From Apis mellifera (lineage: Eukaryota; Arthropoda; Insecta; Hymenoptera; Apidae), in NCBI RefSeq assembly GCF_003254395.2, contig NC_037640.1, positions 12,176,789 to 12,240,788 on the forward strand: 64,000 bases of DNA. The letters run 5' to 3'. A program made the translations under genes and the position numbers. Positions 36,001-50,600 of the stretch are shown here, piece by piece (position 1 is the first letter of the stretch; each line of letters opens with the position of its first letter). The notes under the pieces were generated by a model. That model made no database searches. It saw nothing but the letters and a program-made list of their open reading frames with translations, and was not told the origin of the DNA.

Positions 36001-39000
36001 GTGTCGTTGCACGGTTTTCCAAACAGGAAATTATGCGTAATCTCCATTGAGAAGGCCAAACGGATCGCGATTAAATATCAAGTTGCACGACGATACACGT
36101 TCGTGTTCTCTTCTTTCGATTCAGGAACACGTTCCCGCCGACCGTGAGGCATAGTAACACGATTTCTTCTGCCTGATCAGATCGAACATTTCTGACTCAT
36201 CGTTCATTGGCTAACATCGATATTCGCCAACCAGTCACGATTTTCTTCTCGTATATCTCCATGCATGGAATAAAATTTATCGTAAATATTGTTCTCTTCG
36301 ACTGCTTATTCTCGATTAAAAAGTACGTACATGCTAATAATATTCGTTCTTAAAAAATATATATATGTAATTTGTAAAAAATATTCATCAATCTTTTCTA
36401 CTACTCAATCTTTTTACCGACTAAAGATGTCTACGATCAATCGTTGTTAAGCGAAACATGTTCGCACAGTAATAGCTGCCAACTGCTAAAATAATCAAGT
36501 TTCTCCTCTTCCAAGTCGTTTGGCTAGTGGTAAACGTTACACTAGCACGTAACGCGTTACAAAATAACTTTCCAAATGCACACAATAATCACGTAACACT
36601 TGGGTCATCGCAATTGGAAGATTTTTCTTTTTTTTATAAGAAAATTGAAGAGGAAGAAAATCTTGTGAAAGAAATTGCACCAGAATCACATAGTAAGTCT
36701 ATCTTGAAATCTATCTTGAAATCTGATTCTTGTTGATAAATCATGATAATACGCGATGTATTACATAGGAATATGAAAACTTTATGTATCTAATTTATTA
36801 CATACGTTACCAACATCCTCTCGGAATAAATCTGAGTGCGAAATAAAATTACAATTAGAATATCGCGAGATATTAACTAAGAAGATTACTAAAATATCTT
36901 TTTCTCTCTCAAATACATCACGAATGATTCTATCCTACTTCAATTTGTCCATGTAAATATTTTATTCGAAAAATTCATTTTTTGAAGATTCGATATAAAA
37001 CCGAGATTTTTTGAAAAAGTAAAATTTTAATCACAAAATTCTTGATACTTTCCAAGACTCGACGTGCTCGAATAATTTACGATTATCTTACAATTTCGAT
37101 AACTGAAAATAATCGATAAAAAAATTATTCAAAGAATACTTCTTGAAATTCCACTCGTTCCTAGTCCACTTTCAGTAGTATCGAAATATAACACAAAGCT
37201 GAGCCTGTGCTCGGTAGAGGTTAGTCGTCGAAATGGAACGCGGTCCTGCAACTAGTGCCGTGAAATTAATTTACGCGAAGAGCGGTGCAATCGTTTAACC
37301 GCAGGAGATTACACGTAGTAATATCTCGGTTAATGGACACAATTCGGTCGAGGGATCGGTTAGAAAAGTAAATAGTAAAGTAAGGTGGGAAGGTAGCTCG
37401 TAGCTCGCTCCCAAGAGAGCACGGTCCCGAGTGAAAGTGTCTAGCCTTGACTTGCAACCTTCAACCCGCCTCTCCCCCCCTCGTCAAATCGAACAGCGCT
37501 CGAGTTTTGCTCTAACGCCGTTCCCATCCTTCGTTCGATCGAATCGACGAAACATCGATTTCGAACGATCAAAATTGGACGAGGAAGTAGGAAGAGAGGA
37601 GATAAATATTACGATAGTTGCTCGACGACTTTCTCGACGAGCGAGTGTGTTGATTATCGATCGTCGTACGATGCTCGTTTTCTACACGCCAGTCTGACTA
37701 CACATATGTAATCGAATGATGCGTAAACAAAAAAGGAAAAAGGAAAATAGAGTAACGATCAATATTCTATCGAAGAAAATGTAACGTGAAAGAAAGATTC
37801 TGTGAATTTCGTTCGTTTCGTGTTTTGCAAATGGAAATTCACGAATAAAAATTTGACACGCGACATATTGCGATTCTACGTGATTCAGAATTAGGTTAGA
37901 TTAGGTTAAGTTGAATAAAACGAGATTGTGCGAAGCGAATTAACGAGCGATGATCGTATTGTCCGTTCGATTTCGAGGTTCTCGTTTGATCGAGAATGTC
38001 GATCGGTATTCCTTTCACTTTTTTGGAATGCAAAACGAACAGAAGAAGATCGAAACGATGGACGACGTCTCGAATTGAATCTCGATCACTGGCGAGATTA
38101 AACCGCTGTGTCTGTGAACGAGCTTCGAGATGCGGCTTGCTTTCGAATGAAATCATTTGCTATTTTTTTTCTCTTTTTTTTTTCCTTTCAATACCATCCT
38201 TGACGGTATAGTTAGAACATAGGCAGTTGAATGTCAAGGATGCATGCACTTCTACGATGTATAAAACAGAATAATTATTTTGAATGATGTTTAAAATTTA
38301 TAAGTTCATTCGCTTTTTTAAATCAGAATTTAATAAGAGTAGAAAGAAGATTATAGATTTTTCAAATATAATCAATGATAAATATATTTATTGACAAAAG
38401 TTAAGAGGTAAATTAATCATTTATTTATTTTATTTGTTCCTTATGGATATATATATATATATATTTATTATTTATTGATTTGGCTTTAATATAATAAGCC
38501 AAATATCTTAAAAATTTTACATTAAAAATTATCAAGAATTAAATACAAATGTGCTTATAAAAAAATTAATAAATTTATATAATAAAATTATCAATTTTAA
38601 AAGATACATAATTTTCTTTCATTTCTCAGAATTACAATAAATGATAAAATAAATTTCGAAAAATCACAATTTGACTATCTTTGATCTCTTATGAGAATGA
38701 GTGATACAAATTTTGCAAAAAATTATTTTTTTTCTTAATTTTTATTAATATGTTTTCAAATTTTCAGAGTTAAACAATCATATCATGAAACATCGAAGAG
38801 AAACGAGCGAGAAGCAAGCGCAACACCAGCGCCTTTCCGAACATATCACTGCGCCGCCATTCGAAAACTAGAATGCTCGACAGAATGTTGCTTCCAACAT
38901 GCAACAATGTACCGGGTTGAAATAGTGGGTTTACCTTCTAGCATACCAGAAATTGTTTCCGCACGTAGCCTCCTATATTTGATATTTAACTGCTTGCGTG

Positions 39001-41571
39001 ACCGATTAAGAAAACGAAAAGTGAAAAACAAGTGATAATCTTTTTTTAATCGAGAAAATAAAACGGACACGCTCGTAAAATTACGAACTTCATTTTAATA
39101 ATAAACAGTTGTAATTTTATTTGAATCATCAATGTAGAAATTATAAATACATTTTAACGTTTATATTTTAACAAACAAATGTTAAAATTGTTTGTTGACT
39201 TTGTAGGTGGACACATCCCTGGTTAAGCTAGGTTAGGTTATGCAACAGAGATTCTTATTAGTAGTGTCGAAGCACTGGGATACTTTCCTTTCCTTTACGA
39301 CTTGTAAAGAGGTAAGTGTTCGCGGTAAATTGTTAGAATCTAAGCAATAAGAATCAAAGGCGAGTACGTATCTGTAAAATCTCTAATTGTTTGTGTTCCA
39401 CAAATAACACGTGCAGTTTATTATGAACTATTCATTTCTTTCATCCTTTCCTAATGCTCGACTATTATTTCTTTCTCTACTCTCAGTAGAAAAATTAATG
39501 ACCAATTGCATTTCTTCGTAGCTTACGTTCTTCTTTACCTACATCTATTCAAATATATTTTATTATTCCATAAATATCACAAATGTCACTGTTTGGATCA
39601 CAGATGCTGTTCGTCGATTCCAAAGAACGTGTATGCGAACTCGTGTATCTTGGAAACATTGCAGAATTAGTTATGCATAACTCTTTAAGAATGTGTAACG
39701 TCCATATCTAATAGAATGGAACGTATGCAACATCACATAACATATTGCCTCGCGCGAGATATTCGAAGAGAAAGGTCTTTCCATACGCTTTTCCATGATT
39801 TAGAGAAAATTCTTAATGCGTGCACTTTCCCAAATAAATAAATATCTTGTCATTCTTATTGAAATCGACTTTCCACCGGTTAAAAAACCGTAATATTTCA
39901 GAAAATTGTCTCGATCTATTCAAAAGTAAATCGACGAGGATATGTACAATTTCGATCGAATTTTTCTTTTCGCTTTTTTTGCATGTTTTCAAGCAAAGAC
40001 AGGTTGACAGTGGTTCTCAACCTTTCTCAGAATGAATTCTTTTTTCGTAACCGATCTATCTATTAATTTAATTTAATTTGATTTAATTTAACTTTTTAAT
40101 CTTTCTGTTTGCGTTACGTGATAATACGAAGAAATTACGAGAGTTGGCTGAGAAATGCGACAGGTTTATAGAAAATGTTGTGTAGAAAATTTTATCGCAT
40201 ACCAAACCAGTGCTACGACAAAATGTGCAAATGTCACGTTTCACCGTTTCATTTCTTCCTGATCACGGAATATCGACATACAGTCTTCCTGAATCCAGTA
40301 ACGGGATATATATATATACACGCTTGTTCTCAATCCCTCTCCACGTGAGGTGCAACGTTCAAAAGTCGGCTCATGTAAGTCACAATCCAAATGTTTATGA
40401 GATACGTGCCACTTCCTTTTTCTTCTTCTACTGTCCGTCTCGTGTCTTTTTCTCGCTCTATGAATGCGCTTGTCGAGAAATAATTTTCAAAGAAAACGTT
40501 CTCTTTGACGATTGTTTTTTTTTTACTTATGTGATGTAAAACTTGTTTTGGTAAACAAGATTAATTATATAATCGTGTGATAAAATTCGATCGGAAAATT
40601 TAGTTTTTCTCTGAAAAAGACACTCGAGACTATAATATTAATGCATATTGACCAACGTGAAACGATTACTTTTTCTAGAATGATTTTTTTTTTTTTTCAG
40701 ACACAGCAGCCTCCTTTTACTTCTTTTCCATGCGCATAATTTGTTCCTTTTTCCTCGGCTCGAGGTTACGTCGAAGAAAACGTTTCTCCACCGCGTTTTC
40801 CCACTAATCAACCGTTTTAATAGCAGTTTTTCTACGTTGTTGTGGGACAACTTCCGGGTCCAGGCCACGTCGAAGAGTGTATTCATGCGCGACGATGCAT
40901 TTCCGGGAGAAATACAACGGTATACAACAAGTTTATTAGCCTTAGAATTTTTATCACGGACGGAAGGAGAACAATGGCGGAAATCGGTCGAAAGTAATTC
41001 GACCGTCCAGAAAAATAATTTCTATTATGCAAAATTATGCGGTGGAAAGTAAGATCTGTTGCGTAAAGAGGTTAACTCTTTCGAGATGTTTTTTTTTGTC
41101 TTTAAGATTTTTGATATCATTATGTGAAATTAATAATTTCGAATTTTTATTGTTTTAAAGAATGTATCATTATGTTGATAAAAAATTTTGCAGGAGACAA
41201 CAATATCCCGCCTGAGAAAAATCTGCATGCATTTTCACCGACCGAATAAGTTACATGGATTTTGCATGGAAGAATTGAATTAATATGCATGAATGTTTTA
41301 AACGAATATTTTTGGCATAAAGTGAAAGTATCGAAAAGTATTTGATAGTTCAAAGCAGATGTTTATTTAGAAAGAATTACGAAACAGGAAGTATACTCGT
41401 GTTTCATAATTGAAGAGGTTAGATGTACAAGTGACATTTTCTCTATTTAAAACTTACTTGGATATTAAATTCTTCTTTATTTTTTTAAATACAAAATATT
41501 TTTATCATCTCCAGACAAAAAATTGGTTAATAACTTTATAATGCACGAATGCAAAATAATTAAAAGAGGAA

Positions 41572-41613
<42 letters not shown>

Positions 41614-42801
41614 ATCTGCCGAGCTACTTTCATATTTTCACTCCCGAGACACGGGAGAAAGTTCTCGAGATGTGTGAAACCCGGTGAATGCCCGTCATTG
41701 TCTCTTACGAAAACGCGTGTAACAATTACTAGAAAAAAGGCATTTGCTTGAATCGAATTTTCTACTATAAATAATAACGGAAATTGTATAACGAATAAAA
41801 AAAATAGGCTGTTAGAATCAATAATCTGAAGTAATTAGTTGCAGTCCATTAACGATTAATCAATATTATCTCGCAATCTTGTTTGAAAAAGTAAAAATTA
41901 TAATAATGATTAAAAATAGAAAAAACGAATTTTTGTTTCGTTGTAAAATATCGATATTAAAAGAATATTAATAGAATAGAATTATTCGATTTATTTCGAG
42001 TTGTATTCTACTACTTTCACCAATTGGATACTGGATTAAACGATTCGATTGATTAAGCGATTCGATAAACAGTAACGAGAAAGTTATTTAGTAACTCGAT
42101 TCAATTCATTTATATTCAAATAGATCAATCAAATATTTAATATTCGATGTAAAGTGAATAATCAAAGACGATTAATCGTGCGAAGGACACGCTGTTCGAT
42201 CGAGAAACATTGATGTGAAAACGCAAAAAAAATCGAGAGGATCGTCGTTGCGAAAGTAGGCCGACGCGCACTTTTTAGATCCAGCTGCTGTGAGAAACGC
42301 GATGGTCTGATCACAGAAAGTCCGTTTTCACTTACACTCGCGGCTCTCTGTATCGCTCAATTAAATTTAATCGAAAAATTTGATCGATTCTTATTTATAT
42401 TAAACACGCGATAATGTGGCGAGACAAATGTGTGAGACAAATATAAACGGCACTTAAATCGTTTATTATGTACAAGCATTCTTCACGCGGACGCGCTGTG
42501 TTATCGTCCGCTACTCGGACGGTAAAGTTGTTTAATTTATACGAGCGATTGCTACCGACCGCGCATTCTCGCTTTAACGACACGATAAACAAGCATCGTG
42601 GTTAACGTTCGGGATGGAACGATTCATCCTTGTGGGAGGAAGAAGGCAAGAAAAACATGGGGTAGAGGAAAAAGGAGAAAGAAGAGACGGAGGAAGATGG
42701 AGAAAAGGAAGAGAGAGAAAAGAGCAAAAAGTGCGGTAATGGGACTCACCGTGCGCGACCAGAAACAGCAAGAGTAACGAGAGAGCCTGGGACGACACCA
42801 T
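33070..42801 (-). CDS. gene C: secreted three-domain chitin-binding protein with acidic tail (CPAP3, gasp-like)
   Basis: Exons 42750-42801, 34710-35120 and 33070-33380 give 257 aa. Residues 1-18 are a signal peptide (core LSLLLLFLVA) encoded alone in exon 1. A short Gln/Lys-rich spacer leads to three CBM14 domains with cysteines 30, 43, 49, 59, 76, 85; then 100, 113, 119, 129, 142, 151; then 157, 171, 177, 187, 200, 208. YCDRYWECVNG and CTRYWTCWNGTATEQLC resemble gasp/obstructor-C domains, while domain 3 is more divergent. A tail of about 49 residues, rich in Pro, Glu and Asp, ends in PIPLRARPRN. All introns are phase 1; unlike its neighbours it has no intron in the last cysteine codon. Intron 1 is 7.6 kb. 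It is the only minus-strand member of the cluster. Family firm; exact orthology open. Confidence 0.9.
33919..34150. promoter_or_regulatory. GC-rich island with palindromes in gene C intron 2
   Basis: A block clearly richer in GC and CpG than the rest of the intron. It contains an exact 18-bp palindrome CTCACTTTCGAAAGTGAG at 34087-34104, a perfect hairpin GTGGCTC/GAGCCAC at about 34046-34066 and a homeodomain-type TAATTA at about 34000. No open frame with splice borders fits, so an enhancer is the best guess. Function is inferred. Confidence 0.3.
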
Positions 42802-42974
42802 TTCTGCGACTTGTCTCCTGCTCGGCCTTGGACAAGACCAATTCGATTAACTGGAAATTGCTCGAATTTCGATCCGGTGGCCTGGAATCATCCAAAGGTG
42901 GGGCTGGAAGCGTGAAGCGGATTCTTATGGGTACCGAAGAAGCTCGGCTGATGAGTTTTCGTGTCGAGACTGGT

Positions 42975-43007
42975 CACTGGGAGAGGCGTTTGGCTTCGTG
43001 TCTTATA
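42975..43007 (-). promoter_or_regulatory. gene C core promoter: TATA box and initiator
   Basis: The minus strand has TATAAG at 43002-43007 and an initiator-like CCAGTG at 42975-42980. The distance from TATA start to initiator A is 29 bp, the canonical spacing. This predicts a 5' UTR of about 177 nt before the start codon at 42801, with no 5' noncoding intron. Confidence 0.45.
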
Positions 43008-46000
43008 TGAGCTCCCCACTCTTCCGGCAGGTCCGATCTCTGGCGCATAGGAAGGCCTCCCTCGAGAACACACCTGGTTTCTTCTATCGAGGACTACGTC
43101 GTGTACTTACTACTCTCGTTAAGTATCCTCCTTTCGTCGATGATACTTTGGAAATATCTTGGAAAACAAAATATAGTTGGTGACTCTCTCGTTCGAAACG
43201 CCTGTCCTTCGTCCTGCTTTTTGCTCGACCGGCATTTCTACACATGGAATGGATACGCAGCAGGTAAAAGGAGGTAATTCATAATACGCGGGATATTTGT
43301 GGAATTGAATGGGGAAATTATGAAAGTGATTTTTCTATTTTCTAAGAATTATTGAAATAATAACGTTCGTGTATCGAATCGTTGAAAATGGAATATTTCT
43401 TCATTCGAATTATTATTAAATATATCGAACGATCGAATAATTTTTGTTTAATTGTAAAATTAACTTAAAAGATTTTAAACATTAAGTTCGTTTTATTATA
43501 CAATTTTTCAGAGGTTAACGTGATTAGATTCGATCGAAGTCACACGCAGACCCGCGGTTTCAATTTCATTGTACGTGATTTAGTAAAGTAATTGAATTTG
43601 GTGTTTCACGCTCGGATACTTCGCTGGGACAAATTGCCTCTATACTCGATCGTGTTTCACTTCCGTTTTCTTTTTTCCTTTTGTGCGACCAAATATGCAG
43701 ATATCCTTCCTGCTTTCTATGCCATCTCTCAAAGCTATTTTTTTTCTCATTATTATGCGTATCACATTATTTTATGGAAAATCAATTTTATAAAATTAAC
43801 AAAATATCCTACATCGTAGAATTTCTCCTGTTACAAACAAATTAATTGAATATTAAATATATATTAATTCAATTACAAATATTATAGGAATGAAATTGTA
43901 TCAGAACATTCGATCTTGAAAAGAGGTTATATCGATTAATTTGGAGGTTATGTAAGCTTAAATAGAATTGTTATGATAACAAACAATTTTTTAAAATTAC
44001 TTCGAGAACAATCTCTCCTTGTTTAATCAGAAATTGTGATAAACAAAAAAAAAATTTATATACATCTCATGGACAAATTTTATTTTAGATATTTTAACAG
44101 AACCGGCCTATTTATTTGCAGTTTCGAGAGAAGACCTTCACGGTTTCTTTCACCGTATCGAGTCGCTTCATAACTCGGTGAAAATCATGGTGAAACACAC
44201 TCTTGATCATTGGATGAAAATCACTGGCATTCATCTTCTTTTCACATTGTCGTCGCGCTTTTGTGTTCAGACGGAAGTGGATAAACGATCTCGTAATACC
44301 TACGAGGTATGATTCATACTTAAGACAATTTAAACATTCATAATAATTTTCCGTATAAATTAATTATTTAATTTGGGATATTATTAAAATTGGTATTAAT
44401 ATTTTTCTCTCTCTCTTTCTCTCTCTCTAGAATTTTGTTTTCTAAACGATTTTATGAAGTGGAACAATTAATGGTAAATATAACGTTAATTAATGAATTT
44501 CTAATTTCACGTCATTTCATTTATTAAGAGAATGATCATTAAATATAACGCGGTGATAATTTTACTTACTAATCGCTCTTGTTGATTAACAAATAATAAT
44601 AAAAAATATACTTTCCCCTAGTGTATTTAACAACTCGCACAGCAGTTCGTCTTTTAAATTATTCCATTATTCGTTTCTCAGACTTGTGTTCTCTATTTGC
44701 AAAGGCTTGTGCAACTAAGTGAATCGTATTAAGCACAACGTTTAAGTTAATTATTAATTCCACGCGAACGAATAACAAAGTAGTTTCTCCTTCCTTTCCA
44801 TTCTACCTCTCTCACTCCTTTCACTCCTTTCATTCTCTGTAACCAACCCTGTAAAAATTTTGAAAAATTTCTCTCTTCTCATGATAACCAACAGCTATAA
44901 ATATTTACACCAAACTCGAGGAGAATTTATCAATTAATTATCAATTATTAATTGTTCCCTTTTTTTCTTTTACAAAAATTCCTATATATTGAATATATAA
45001 GAATTTTAAAAATCAAAAAAAAAAAGAAAATGCAATTTAATAAATGGTTAAAGTATCGACGAGAAAGATTTATTTATTTATCAGAAAGTCACACAATATC
45101 ACCAAGGCTATCTGCCACTTTCTCACAGTACCGAACGTTCAGTTTCAGTTTCTCAATTTACATAGAGAAGAAGAAAGAGAAGATTTCGCAAGGAGCCGAA
45201 TATTGTACTTCCCGGAAGAAGGAACACTCGAAGCTCAAGCACCATATTTAACGAGGATTCTCTCGCTTTGTTACCTCCCTTTATGTAAGGAAACAGGAGG
45301 AACTAAGGACACAGCTTGTTACCAGATTGAAAGATTATCGCGATGCTCGGTGGGAATGGTCACAAGAGGAAACGAGACACCTGTGAATAAAAACAATGGC
45401 CGCGGAGTTTCGAAAGTCTCTCGCGTTTGTTTACCCCCCTTTTCCACCCTAACAATCATGCTCGTTAATTAATCGTGCTATCAATTGATTCACACCATTG
45501 CATTCGCATATACAGTGTTGAAATTGTAACTGAAATTGTAACTGAATTATTATATATTCTCTTTGATAAAATAAATGATAAAGTTTGAGATTGTTATATT
45601 GTGATCACGTATAATGAAAATATTTAAGAAGATATATATATATATTTTATTGTAAATTGTGAGATGAATGGAAGACAAGTTTGAGATTGAAAATAATTGC
45701 GAGGAAAATATATTTTTATTAGCCAATATCGTCGACGTTGTATATACGATTATGCAAATTGTGGGATAATTGAAAAATTATCTCGCGGAGAAAATGATTA
45801 AAACGATGATTTCTTATCGGCTACTTCATTACAGAAGATCGTGCCCGTGTTGATAGATTAATGGAAGGATGTCTGGTCTTATCTCATCCCGTCGGGCGAA
45901 GGATTTAATATTGTCGCATTAAGAAGACGTTTTAATTAATTTGGATGAGCAATTCTCTTTGCGTATTCTTTTGTTTACGATATTGTTGCATCGAGATAAC

Positions 46001-46429
46001 GATTAATCAATCATTAATTTGCTTGGAATTTTTTTAATTTAGCGTTTGGACACATTATTATTGTAATCCCTTTGACAATTATAACCAGTTTCATCATTTT
46101 TTTTTGCACTATCCTCGATTCGGGGTGTTAAAACGAACAGCAATAAAAATAGGATAAATTTGAGAGCCTCTGGGTTTAAGTCTTCTGAAGAAACTGTTGT
46201 GAGGCCTGTGGCTCGCTATGACCCGGAGAGCAAGGACCTCTGGTCCTTGACGAGTTCGAGTCCGCCACTTCTTCACTCCTTCTCTTATTTTCTCCTCTTA
46301 TCTTTTATTTTTCTCCCTTTTACCGTGGACTCTCCCGTGTCTCATCCCACACCGGTCCTTTACGTCCTTTTTAATTGTTTTATCGTCGCTCCATCTCTCT
46401 CCTCGTTAAAGCACGCTCATTAGGTCGCT

Positions 46430-47634
46430 TCAACGAAAAATCCCTAGCAAACCCTGTCTCGACACTTAATGCGTACAACAACATATAATTCTTCGTAACG
46501 AAAATTCTAATTCAAATTCTTTTCGAAAAAATTGACAAATCTTATTTATTAACCGCCCGGTCGTGAATTTTTTTTTTTTATTCTTTCCTTCTCCGCTATT
46601 TTTTTTTTTTTGCAATATAAATTTCATTTGTGAACGAAAAATCCCTAGCAAACCCTGTCTCGACACTTAATGCGTACAACGTATAATCCTTCGTAATACG
46701 AAAATTCAAATTCAAGTTCTTTTTGAAAAAATTGACAAATCTCATTTATTAACCGCCCGGTCGTGAATTTTTTTCTTCCCCGCTATTCTTTTTTTTTTTT
46801 GCAATATAAATTTCATTTGTGAACGAAAAATCCCTAGCAAACCCTGTCTCGAAACTTAATGCGTACAACGTAATAATCCTTCGTAATACGAAAATTCAAA
46901 TTCAAATTCTTTTTAAAAAACTTGACAAATCTTATTTATTAACCGCTCGGTCGTGAATTTTTTTTTTATTCTTTTCTTCCCCGCTACTCTTTTTTTTTTT
47001 TGCAATATAAATTTCATTTGTGAACGAAAAATCCCTAGCAAACCCTGTCTCGAAACTTAATGCGTACAACATTCCTTCGTAATAATCTTTCGTAACGAAA
47101 ATTCAAATTCAAGTTCTTTTTGAAAAAATTGACAAATCTTATTTATTAACCGCCCGGTCGTGAATTTTTTTTTTTATTCTTTTCTTCTCCGCTATTTTTT
47201 TTTTTTTTTGCAATATAAATTTCATTTGTGAACGAAAAATCCCTAACAAACCCTGCCTCGAAATTTAATGCATATAACATTCCTTTGTAATAATCCTTCG
47301 TAATGAAAATTCAAATTCAAATTCTTTTCGAAAAAATTGACAAATCTTATTTATTAACCGCCCGGTCGTGAATTTTTTTTTTTATTCTTTTTTTTTCTCC
47401 GCTATTTTTTTTTTTTTTGCAATATAAATTTCATTTGTGAACGAAAAATCCCTAGCAAACCCTGCTTCGAAACTTAATGCGTACAACGTATGATCCTTCG
47501 AAAATTCAAATTCATCTTCTTTTTGAAAAAATTGACAAATCTTATTTATTAACCGCCCGGTCGTGAATTTTTTTTTTTATTCTTTCCTTCCCCGCTATTT
47601 TTTTTTTTTTTTGCAATATAAATTTCATTTGTGA
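46430..47634. repeat. six-copy minisatellite, about 200-bp unit
   Basis: Units start with AACGAAAAATCCCTAGCAAA near 46431, 46634, 46821, 47023, 47230 and 47439, giving periods of about 187-209 bp. Each contains CCCTGTCTCGA-type and AATGCGTACAAC blocks, TTATTAACCGCCCGGTCGTG, two T-runs separated by a CCGCTA block, and TGCAATATAAATTTCATTTG. Copies are highly alike; length varies mainly in the T-runs and around the ATCCTTCGTAA block. Confidence 0.92.
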
Positions 47635-50600
47635 TCGTTACAGGTATGCGGTGTTGCGCAATACCTGCGCAATAACGGTACAAACGTGCGTGACGGCAAT
47701 CTGAAAAGCGCGGAGGAAGAAGGAGAAATCGGTATAAGGAATATAACTCGGTGTATGAAGTCATCTGCAGCAAGGATCTTTCACCTTGTCCACGCTGTTC
47801 TAAGAACGTCCTGCGTGGAACCGCAATCGAGTATGGTTACAACCTAACCCTAACGCGGAGGGAATTTGTTTTCTCGACGACGACGATGATGATGACGACG
47901 ACGATGACGGTATTTCTCGGTAATTTTCCACGCGTGAAATATTTTGTTCGTCGATTTCTTTCATTTCCTTTAACCCAACTCTTTTTTAGATAAAGATAAA
48001 TAATTCCTAGAAGAAATGAATAAAATCGAATGGAGACGCGATTTACATTCAATTTCTTATGAAGCATAAAAAAAAAAATGCTTTGGATGGTCAAATCGAG
48101 AAAAATTGTTTTGGCATGGTAACAAAGGAAAGAACGGTGGAGGGAAAGATGGTATCGGCAGCGCCGCTTTAAGGAGTAATTTCCCGCGCGCGAGGAAGAA
48201 AAAAAGAAAATACGAAGGAACGACGTTTACGACGTTTCGAGGAAGAAGCAAGAATCTCATCCTCTCTGTATTTCTCCGTTTACACGATTACAAAGTAAGA
48301 CACGCGGTCGGTTATGTAGATATTTAAAAAGTTCTTCGATCTTCGGAGAAAAAAAATATAAGTTTGCGACCTCGATTCGTATTTATATTTTATCCTTTCT
48401 CGTTTTTTTGTCATTCGTTTTCCTTTTTTTTTTTTTTTTTTTTTATGCAAATCTCCTCCATTGTGCAGAGCAATCGTTATTCGTTCGAGAATTAATATCG
48501 ATGCCAATTGTGAAACCCAACTCTTTCTTCTTCTTTTTTCCTTCCTCCTCTCCCTTTAGTTCGAGGAGATCTTCTTGAAGTGAAGTGTTGTTTCTTCGAA
48601 AAAAAAAAAAGAAAACAGAATGCACGAGCGATGAAAATGCGCAACCCGCGGCCGAATACCGTAATGCTTGTTCAAATTCATCGGAGAGCGTCCCAACAGG
48701 TCGAACAGAGTGAAGTAGGCGGGCCACCCTTCTCGAGTTATTCCTCCTTTGCCCCTTGAAAAAAAGAGTGCGTTAATGGGATACGGGATAAATCTTGGAG
48801 GATACGTCGGAACGACTTACGTCGTAATTATGTCCTCGACGACTGGCGGAATTTTCAGTAATTGCCGCCAGGTGGACATCGAACCGCTGGGAAGGAAGAA
48901 GGGGCACGCTTCGATTGCAGATTGTGTTCCCAGGAGAGTCGCTTTGAGAATCGTTAAGTTAAGAATCGCTCGTGCCTCGAATAAAATAAAAGCGATATAT
49001 TACGTTGGATTTACGTCTTTTGTTTTTCCTTTTTTTTTGTTTCGTTTGATGGTGCGCGATTGTTATCATTTGCGCGACACAAGTATAATGTGCTCTTTTT
49101 CTCACGAGACAATCGATAACCTTGTTCAAAATGGAAATAAAAAGATATATATTATTGTTAAAATGCAGAGTAAAGCGTTCAATTAAATTCGTATTCTAAA
49201 ATCTTGGTGTAAATTGATTATCGGTTTGTTCACGAGGAATAGTTTTTAATTATCGAAACGTAACAATTCGGTTTTATTTATAGGTTATAATATAACACAC
49301 ACACATACACAACATACATAGTTCGTATCGTAAACAACTAGAAAGTAGTCCAATCGTACCTGTTCTAGCTCTTTCACCATTATTTTCCAATTCTAAAAAG
49401 ACATAACCTATAAACTGATCTATTTACAACAATCTCGACTGTAACGATAAATCTGCACGATTATTTAACATCATTTTCCACTCTATATTTCTCTTCCACA
49501 CTTTACTAGTAATAATGAGAAAAGTAATCTCGAATAAACGCGAAAGAAAAAGAAACTTGTTCCCTTCCTCGAACGAAATGCATCTCGATTCCCACTTCAT
49601 TTTCGAATAAAGACGCGAAGCAAAGGAGGATAAAGGCGCGAGAAAGAAAGATCTAGACGCGATAATAGGATCCCAGGGATCGCAAGAGGTGACTCGCCTC
49701 CCTGTCCATCACCGTCTGCCAAGGAAATTGAAACGTTCCTCGACGAGTTCTGCCTGGGGACACGCGCGACCTCACGTCTCACTCTATAGCCACCATTTAA
49801 CGTATGTGCGCGCATCCTCTCCAGAGATATCGGTTTCGTATTTGCGCTTAAGTGGTGTATCGTGTAGGCCGTGTTAAATTTATAGTACGATTCCAAACCG
49901 GCCATTTCTTATCTAGTTTCGCTGTATTATCGACCGAAATTAATTACGTTAAAAGATTCTGCTTTTTCTTATCCCATTGCTTGTTTCGTATTACGATTCC
50001 ATGGATTTTCTTTATTTGATTTTTAGTTCGAGAAAAATAATAATAATTAAAAAATAATTCGAAAATTTTTAGTACTTTTCTTCTTGTTAAGAGAATAATA
50101 AAGGCTTTTTTTTTTAATGAAATGATAGAAAAGTAGAAAGAAATAAATATAATTCTTGGAAAAAATATTTATAAATATTTCTATCGCGTCACATCGCGAT
50201 AGATAAATCGTGAGTCTATGTTTTGTCTTGAATGGAATGTAAAATGAGCATGCAAATTGAACAAAAAAATTTTGTCTGGTCTATTATATTACATTATTTA
50301 TTGATGATAAATGAATAACAGAATTGTAATATAAATTTAAAAATTTGTTCTATAATCAGATAACTGTAATAACTCTTAACGACAAAAATATAAAACGAAT
50401 AAATAAAATTAATCATCTTTATTCATCGTTTCTCTCTGCATGCTATTTTCGTCTTTGTATTTCGTTCTTTGTCCGCCAACCTTCTCGCATATTTCTCATG
50501 CTTTTCACAGTTTATTTTTCCATTCTTTTCGTTTTGGGGCCCACGGAGCTCTTTTCGATTATCCAGCCTCTTCCATAGCCATTCTTTACAGTTTATTCGG

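Noticed and set aside
47838..47862. Telomere-like AACCTAACCCTAAC
   Set aside because: Only two or three irregular units; insect telomeres are long (TTAGG)n arrays. Similar short AGGTTAGGTTA words occur elsewhere by chance.
48749..49186. 145-codon plus-strand open frame in a GC-richer patch
   Set aside because: No recognisable domain; becomes AT-rich low complexity towards the end; no supporting splice or poly(A) pattern.
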